Assembly (NCBI GenBank): GCA_030844895.1
Contig: CM061231.1
Location: forward strand, 136,433,023 to 136,497,022
DNA length: 64,000 nt
Reading direction: 5' to 3'
Origin: Ambrosia x helenae
Lineage: Eukaryota; Streptophyta; Magnoliopsida; Asterales; Asteraceae
Positions within the stretch are counted from its first letter, which is position 1. Each line of letters opens with the position of its first letter. Position numbers and translations under genes: made by a program. Below are positions 57,892 through 64,000 of this stretch, one piece after another. The notes beneath the pieces are model-generated. The model was given only the letters and a program-made list of their open reading frames with translations. It was not told where the DNA came from and did no database searches.

Positions 57892-58586
57892 ATGGCAGAT
57901 TTTCTAGACGAGCAGTACATGGGCGAGGAGGAGGAGGAGCAGCAGCAGGAGGAGGATGAGGCCGCGGTGCAGGCGGGGGCTGCCATGGCAGGGGGTGACA
58001 TGTCAGGCTATGAGCATTGCATTTTTCTGCGAGTCGATTACCCGGGTGCCAGATTTCATAGGTTGAGGAAGAAGAAGATTGTGCCGGCGCGTGGGATTTC
58101 TTGGGCCGCGCTTCGGGAGTGTAGGGGTGCTGAGGCGATTGCCCGACAGTGGATCCCGGAAGGGAGCCCACTGGACAGGTTTTTCGACGACTTTTGCGCG
58201 CCGTCCCATAGGCCGTTGGTGATAGAGTTTCTATCCACCTTTCGGTTTCGCCCGCCCGGTGCCGGATCGTCGGACGCCGGATCGTCGGGCGCCGGATCTT
58301 CAGGCCGCCCACCGAGGGATATTGAGTTTTCCATACTCGGCGTTGAGTATGGTTATTCTCTAGATGAGTGGGCTACGCACATCCGGTGGTACACTCGCGA
58401 CGACCTTGTAGAGGTATTAATATTATTTTTATTTTTATTATTATTATTTTTGTTTTTGTTCTTATTCGAAATGTTAATGTTAATGTTCAGGATGTCTACA
58501 CTAGGGCGGTGACTACTGTCGCTGATGACGACCTCTATGCGTGGTGGCCCACCATTGGCGGTCCCGAGTTCAGCAACCCGGCACAG

Positions 58587-58625
<39 letters not shown>

Positions 58626-59029
58626 CATCATCATTATTATTATTTTTCAATATCTTTGTTCTGATTATTATTACTATTATTATGCTGTGCAGGGAGAGGT
58701 GTGACAGGGCATCCAACATTCGTCACCCCGTAGTTCGTTACATTCACCGTTGCATTACTTATTCCCTAATGGCACGGGGGAATAGTAACGAGCGGGTGAC
58801 GAAGACGGACCTGATGTACCTGCATTGCATACTCACCGGCAAGCCGATTGCCTTGCATCGGGTCATGGCCGAGTTTTTTGCCTCCTTCCCCCATAAGCCG
58901 TTGAAGGGAGGCATCCCATGCGGGGGGCTCATCAGCAGGATTGCTGAGCGCTGCGATGGCGTGAAGTATTACGGTTATGTTAACCGTAATCGGTTTCCGT
59001 CACTACCGCCCAGGTATTTCGGTTATTAA

Positions 59030-59069
<40 letters not shown>

Positions 59070-59273
59070 ATTATTAATGTTAATGTTTTTGAGTTTCTTT
59101 CAGCCCAATAGGTCTACCCACGATGAAGGCTATGCTTTGTGCGGCGAAGAAGGCGAAGACGCCGGATCATGATGAGTTCCACTATCTGATTGGTCCCGGT
59201 GGCGTGGAGTTTGTGCATGAGCCGTTAGTACATCAGGGCCTTAGAGGTATTATTATTATTATTATTATTATAC

Positions 59274-59323
<50 letters not shown>

Positions 59324-59898
59324 TGGGAAACTTGTAGACAACTTGTGTTGTCTGGTTTGCCTAAAAACAGGGGAAACTCTGCCCAATTTTTTTATAAAAT
59401 CCTGGAATATTATTATTATTTATTAATTATTTATTGTTATCCATTGCAGGTGATGCTGTGGAGGTCGGGTTGCAGTTTGTGCATGAGCAGGAGGGGGGCG
59501 GTCTTAGGGACGTCGAGATGCCTCAGCAGCAGCCTGAGGACGTGCAGATACCGGCGCGCGTTTATCACTCCCTCAGGTTGCCTGCTGATGTTAGGGCGGA
59601 CGTTCGTGCGGCTGCCGAGGAGGCTGTCGAGATGCGTGCGTGGCGTCAGCAGATGGACACCTGGCGTCAGCAGCAGGACGCCGATACGCGTCAGTGGCGT
59701 GATCGGGAGGACGACGCGATGCGCTGGTTGATTGCTGGCCAGCAGGATATGTATCGCCACCTAGGCATGCAGGCTCGTGTCCCACCGACTTTAGGGACCA
59801 GCACGCACGAGCCCGTGACGTCCTCCCAGCAGCCCGACACGTCTTCGCAGGAGCCCGGGACCGCGCCGCCGACTGACTCTACGATGTTTTATTTCTGA
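57892..59898 (+). CDS. ATHILA-ORF1-like protein, second gene of the MULE region
   Basis: Five exons (57892-58413, 58491-58588, 58693-59013, 59104-59246, 59450-59898) join perfectly in phase to 510 codons. The ATG in TTATGGCAG lies two bases after an acceptor-like TTTTGCAG, so a 5' UTR intron is likely. N-terminus acidic (EEEEEQQQEEDE), then a globular region (ARGISWAALRECRGAEAIARQW, SSGAGSSG linker, EYGYSLDEWATHIRWY). Next come TKTDLMYLHCILTGKPIALH and GGLISRIAERCDGVKYYGY, which resemble the conserved C-terminal part of ATHILA/ORF1-type proteins. The C-terminus is a likely coiled coil of WRQQMDTWRQQQ repeats. No catalytic motif. All four introns are TTA-rich. Same strand and same repeat signature as the transposase, suggesting an accessory protein. 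Family call moderate, function unknown. Confidence 0.65.
58414..58490 (+). repeat. TTA/TTT-rich intron 1 of second gene
   Basis: 77 bp, GTATTAATATTATTTTTA to TTAATGTTCAG; degenerate TTATT repeat. Confidence 0.85.
58589..58692 (+). repeat. (TTA)n intron 2 of second gene
   Basis: 104 bp, GTATTATTATTATT to ATGCTGTGCAG, with a short ATC-repeat interruption. Confidence 0.88.
59014..59103 (+). repeat. (TTA)n intron 3 of second gene
   Basis: 90 bp, GTATTTCGGTTATTAATG, then TTA repeats, ending TTTCTTTCAG. Confidence 0.85.
59247..59449 (+). repeat. (TTA)n intron 4 of second gene
   Basis: 203 bp, GTATTATTATT at the donor, a long array, a 90-bp unique insert, a second short array, ending TATCCATTGCAG. 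Confidence 0.88.
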
Positions 59899-60154
59899 TC
59901 ATCTTATGTATTTAAACAATCTTTATTTTGAACGCTTCTGTTAACTTTTAGTTTTATTTTGTTGCGTATATAAACGATTAGTTTTATTTTGAACGTTTCT
60001 GTTAACGTTTATTTTACACGCTTATCGAGACGACGTTGGTTTATATTGGTTTATGTTATAAACAATTGTGTTCACGTTTTACATGCTTGTGTTAATGTAT
60101 TACACGCTCGGGATTAATTATTACATAATTAAAATGATTTAAAAAAAAAACCCT
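59899..60154. other. Second-gene 3' flank
   Basis: AT-rich with loosely repeated TTTATTTTGAACG(T/C)TTCTGTTAAC words; no gene. Confidence 0.6.
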
Positions 60155-60612
60155 ATCTACGGGTCGTATAGACCTATACGGGCCGTAGAGGCTGCCTAAG
60201 ACTGGGTTATGTTATATTAAAACTTTCCAACTAAGAAACCAGCGAACTGGTAGCCCAGATGGTCCCCATATGCTTAATAAGACTTTGTGTGTGTGATTGT
60301 GTGATAATGTGCCTAAGATCGAACCTCGTCCCAAACGTTTTTGGTTTTTTTTTTGTCTACGACCCGTAGGGGCCTATACGGGCCGTAGGCACCATAAAAC
60401 ACCAATCTTCTGCTTCTTCATCCTCAAAAATATTAAGACTACTTCTACGAGCCGTAGAGGCCTCTACGGCTTGTAGGCAATCATTAGCAATGATTGTATG
60501 ATTACCAATCATTGGTAATGAGTACCTACGAGCCGTAGAGGCCTCTACGGCTCGTAGAAGTCTGAAAAAAGTGGCTCTACGAGCCGTAGAGCTCTCTACG
60601 ACCCGTATAGGG
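60155..60612. repeat. Palindromic-motif array 3
   Basis: About ten copies of CTACGRSCCGTAG-type words, again often as inverted pairs (for example CTACGAGCCGTAG AGGC CTCTACGGCTCGTAG). It marks the right side of the two-gene block. Confidence 0.9.
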
Positions 60613-61357
60613 TTGTCTGAATAAAATTTCTTCTTGTGCAAATAGTGGGAGCCTAATTTAAAGACATAGAAGTCAATCTAAAGTTACGAGTAAATCATAG
60701 GAGTTTTAGACTTTTAGTCATATTCCATAGATTAATTTGGTCCAAATTTGAAAAGTGAAAAGAGAAATTTTTATGATTCTGTTGAGTATTTTGATTTGTG
60801 ATGTAGTTTTTGTAGACTATGTTGACGGTATGTAAAAGTGGTGATGGAATTGGTTTAACTAATGGATATGTTTTGGTTTTTCCATGTATTTGTTTAGGTT
60901 TACTGTTTGACTTGATATGCTACATGTTGTTGTTGATTTGTTAAATTTTAAAGTGAAATAATACTCGATGTCATGTGTAAATTAGTATGAGTGTTTTACC
61001 GAACGTGTGTAATTAATGTGAAGCTTTTAATAATGATTTCGTGTTTGGTGAATTATGTTTGAAGTGTGTTTGTTGATGAAATGTTTGCATATATTAGTTA
61101 GGAGGATAATTTGTGTTTTGGACGATGTGCCATTTTCTGATATGCACATATGCATTAAGATTGTTAATGCACATGTGCAAAATGTAGTTTCTAATATTAA
61201 AAGTAATGTTAAAGCACATACTGTTATAATTAGGCCATTAACAATAATGCACATGTTCATTTGTTTTGTTGTATTTAACAAAATAATGTTGTTGCACATG
61301 TGCATTCAGGTTGAAATATCGGTTTTCTTATGCGTTTTTACTAATTGTAGCTAAGAG
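60613..61357. other. Right-arm spacer
   Basis: No clear gene; AT-rich with GTTTGTTG-type words and the first TGCACATGTGCA copies after 61130. Confidence 0.5.
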
Positions 61358-62726
61358 ATGGAGAAAAAATCAAAGAAAATAACATTTGTATTACAATCGA
61401 GGGATAGAGGAACAAAAAGGTTACCGGATGCAAGTGAAGATAATGACACGATTGTTGATCAGAAAGTTGAATCAGGTTGGCATTATTTATTTAGTCCGGA
61501 TGTACTTGTTATTCACTTGTTCCCTGTATTAGTTATGTTATTTATTTATTGTATAATCGAGCTCCGTTTGATCTCCCAGAAGCGGAAGCTGATAATGTCA
61601 CGGGTTTATCAGGAAGTTGAATCAGGTTGTTATTATTTATTTAGTACATTTATATATAAATGCACATGTGCATATGTGCAGTTTTTCTTGTGAAATATTA
61701 AATGTTGATTGTTTAAACACACAAATTATCATATATGCAGATATAGATTTAAGAAGAAAGGTTCAAACGAGGTCAAATAAGCGAAAACATATTGTGACGG
61801 TGAATAATGATGGTATGTTGTTTTGCATAATATTTAATATATATATATATATATATAGTTGAGTATGCACATGTGCGTAATTATGGATGAACATGATATA
61901 ATGTGTTTTTTTGACAAATGTGTGTGCAGATGCAATTACAAAAAAGAAAAAAAACATCAAATAGTGTTAAAACGGTGGTAACGAAGTCAACTCAAAAGAA
62001 TGTTATGAAAAAAACAAAATGGCGTTCGAAACAAACACGCGTTACACCACATTAACTTTGGTTGGGGATAAGGGAATTGTCAAACAAACAAAGAAGTTTG
62101 GTATAACATTTTGTGTAATGTATGTTTGGTTTAACATTTTGTTATGTTGGTGAATGTGAGGTTGTGAGATAATTAGAATTTTGTATGTAGGTGGTTAACA
62201 TATTTGGTTTGTAATATGGATTTTTTTTTGTTATCGTTTGTTTTATTGAGTTAATATGTTTGGTAGAAACTACATGTAGTTGTATGATAAAAACAATTTG
62301 GTATAAAAACTTTGTTATCTGAAGGATGATGCATACACATATGTATGCCCGAAAGTTAAACCACTAAAAAAATCTAACTATATTAGTGAAATGCACATGT
62401 GCATGCAGTACACGTTTCTTATTTTATAGTTCTTATATAGAGGTCTTTTAAGTTTATTCATGTTTGTTGTCATACACGTGTTTTATTTTCAATTTATGTT
62501 ATAATATGCATGAGTAAACACTTGACGAGTTCGAGTGTATTTTATATCTCACTTTACGTCCATTTAATGATCATTGAATAGAATTTGTGACCCCTTATAT
62601 ATCTGTATCGCGTCTAGAGTTTGGTAATTGACAATTCATTCAAAAGTGCGATATAATAGTGAAATGCACATGTGCATACGATATATTTATGTATATATAA
62701 CAACGAATTGCACATGTGCATAGGGA
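61131..62726. repeat. Dispersed palindrome TGCACATGTGCA
   Basis: About ten copies or near copies across 1.6 kb (for example near 61143, 61168, 61248, 61293, 61660, 61865, 62394, 62664, 62709), with unique sequence between them. Confidence 0.85.
61358..62054 (+). pseudogene. Degraded gene for a small basic protein
   Basis: Exon-like blocks with good splice signals: 61358-61475 (MEKKSKKITFVLQSRDRG..., donor CAG|GTTGG), 61741-61812 (DLRRKVQTRSNKRKHIVTV) and 61930 on (basic, KKTKWRSKQTRV in a shifted frame). The first two join in phase. In the third an A-rich run appears to shift the frame, producing an early TAG. A duplicated sequence (AAGTTGAATCAGGTTG, 61464 and 61614) suggests an internal duplication. 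Lys/Arg-rich, perhaps nucleic-acid-binding; no domain recognised. Confidence 0.3.
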
Positions 62727-62889
62727 TGACGTCATATGACGTCATAACAACCATTTTTTATTTTTTTTTATTTTTTTCGAATTATTAATGCAAAATAATC
62801 ATTTTGGTGTTTTTACTTTTTTTATTTTTTATTTATTTAGGTTATATAATTTTTTTATTATTTTTTTAATTTTTTGATGGAGGGGTTTT
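62055..62889. other. Right-arm non-coding sequence
   Basis: AT-rich DNA carrying three of the TGCACATGTGCA copies and a TGACGTCATATGACGTCAT double palindrome at about 62726; no gene. Confidence 0.6.
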
Positions 62890-62980
62890 TGTAGACACCC
62901 TTCATATTTACAAAAATGCCACCTGTTCACACTGGTTCCTTGGTTCTCTCCCTAAATTGTGGTTCTCAAATGATCCAAAT

Positions 62981-62982
<2 letters not shown>

Positions 62983-63026
<44 letters not shown>
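62983..63026. repeat. (TA)n microsatellite between two elements
   Basis: About 44 bases of TA repeat separate the right end of the 10.6 kb element from the left end of the next inverted-repeat element. Confidence 0.95.
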
Positions 63027-63029
<3 letters not shown>

Positions 63030-63994
63030 GGAGAGAGAGGTTCGCATACAAAAGAGTGTTTTTGTGAGAAGGGTGAGAAATAAATGTGTCCATTAGATCA
63101 CATAGATGGATGGATAAGATTAAACGAATGACAAACTTGTAAATTATGTGATAATCTAATTAAATTAATATATGGTATGAGGGTATATATGTAAAAACAA
63201 TCAATTTATATTAAAAACTAATTAATTAAAACCCTTAATTTTAGAAACTTCCTTCTCTTTCACCATATCTCTCTCTACTCTCTCTCTCTCTCCTCCCCAC
63301 GATTCTTTTTTTTTTTGAACGAAAAAACAATTGCACAAATCTAATTTCCTTCTCCATACCAGTCATCGGCCACCACCATTTTAAATTAAGTATATCAAAG
63401 TCAAACCTCACTGTAAGTGTGTTTTCTAGATCTATGTGCCACATATGTAAAATACATGGAAGTGGATCAGAATCTTTGGCTAGTGATTTACATGATTGAA
63501 ATAATGGGATGACGCCATTTATGTTATTATTGGACAGAACCGCCCCATTGAAGCCGAAGCTTCTTGAAATCTGGAATTTGAATTGGAGTTTAACTTTGAA
63601 TTTAAAACACAATGGGTTTACATTAATAGTTACCATGAGTTTAAAACACAACAGGTTTAAATGAGTGTTATAAACAGATGGTTTTAATAGAACACAATAA
63701 GTTCATCTAGTAGTTTAACATGAGTTTAAAACACATTTCATTTTTGATAAAACACAATAAGTTCTTATGAGTTTAAAACACACGACGGTTTTTGATAAAA
63801 CAAATTGACGGTTCTGAGATTATAAATTCCCGAAAATATCTCAAATTGATTATGGATTGAAATTTCCATAATCTTGAATGGGTATATAATTACTTTAATG
63901 CCCTTTAGATTTAAATAAAACATTGCCACGTGTCACTCTCACAAGCCTTGTCACCCTTCTCACAAAACACAACTTTTGTACCCTAACCCCACCC
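63027..63994. mobile_element. Second inverted-repeat element abutting the (TA)n tract
   Basis: The left end (GAGGGAGAGAGAGGTTCG, then TACAAAAGAGTGTTTTTGTG, AGAAGGGTGA) pairs with the reverse complement of the right end (GGGTGGGGTTAGGG, TACAAAAGTTGTGTTTTGTG, AGAAGGGTGA). The right end is followed by TATATA at the window edge. About 968 bp, non-autonomous; a 136-codon minus-strand ORF (63241-63651) has no recognisable domain. The interior shows repeated GAGTTTAAAACACA words. Confidence 0.65.
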
Positions 63995-64000
63995 TATATA

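Larger units (their letters stand above)
52414..62982 (+). mobile_element. 10.6 kb inverted-repeat element with MULE genes, between (TA)n tracts
   Basis: The left end (GGTAGAGATCATACGAGAAC, 52414 on) and the reverse complement of the right end (GGATTTGGATCATTTGAGAA, from 62982) stay alignable for about 85 bases. They share words such as GAGAACCA, GAGAGAACCA, TGTGAACAGG and ATTTTTGTAA. Both outer edges are (TA)n. Inside lie a MULE-OTU transposase gene, an ATHILA-ORF1-like gene, a decayed basic-protein gene and four palindromic motif arrays. Either this is one large MULE with about 85-bp TIRs, or a (TA)n-targeting element that was invaded by a MULE bounded by the CTACGGGCCGTAG arrays (about 53135-60612). 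Confidence 0.6.

Noticed and set aside
63241..63651. 136-codon minus-strand ORF
   Set aside because: Lies inside a short inverted-repeat element, ends in low-complexity Arg/Glu from a GAGA run; no domain.

Overview
This is a stretch of eudicot nuclear DNA, AT-rich and packed with transposable elements. I see two ordinary host genes. The first is a 12-coding-exon Shaggy/GSK3-type kinase of the AtSK41/AtSK42 group (minus strand, 25096-29441, with a 5' UTR intron reaching about 31218). The second is a small intronless serine-rich protein gene (minus strand, 48501-49019). The plant assignment rests on the kinase, UA-rich introns and plant transposon families. Asteraceae is my best guess, because the Sirevirus third ORF and the long Tekay LTRs look like families I associate with that family; this is recollection, not a search.

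Layout. 1-3000: AT-rich DNA with a short tandem repeat and a MITE carrying a SINE-like insertion. 3000-24550: a nest. A copia 3' end (3587-4438) was invaded by a Tekay-type gypsy element (4439-24350). That element was itself invaded by a young 12.6 kb Sirevirus (5379-17970, LTRs about 99.6% identical) and by a 1.2 kb hAT element (22593-23827, 8-bp target duplication, empty site preserved in the sister LTR). 25096-31300: the kinase gene. 31300-46140: LTR relics, a gag-only copia derivative, three MITEs and a clean solo Tekay LTR with a TATGA duplication. The MITEs have interiors that iterate their own terminal words; one holds a 1.07 kb GC-rich minisatellite. 46140-50680: SINE and L1 tails and the serine-rich gene. 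50681-52153: a PIF/Harbinger-like element with a proline-rich ORF.

52414-64000 is the most unusual part. Inverted ends bounded by (TA)n enclose about 10.6 kb with a Mutator-like (MULE) transposase gene fused to an OTU cysteine-protease domain (53562-57306). A second gene follows, encoding an ATHILA-ORF1-like protein (57892-59898). A degraded small basic-protein gene lies at 61358-62054. The first two genes are flanked by three arrays of a near-palindromic 13-mer (CTACGGGCCGTAG and variants), and a second palindromic word (TGCACATGTGCA) is scattered through the right arm. Eight of the eleven introns in the two main genes consist largely of (TTA)n microsatellite, always on the sense strand; a ninth intron is a minisatellite. 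A second inverted-repeat element abuts the first across the same (TA)n tract.

The transposon genes act as self-contained units (gag, pol and ORF3 for the Sirevirus; transposase plus accessory protein for the MULE). The two host genes show no functional link to each other.
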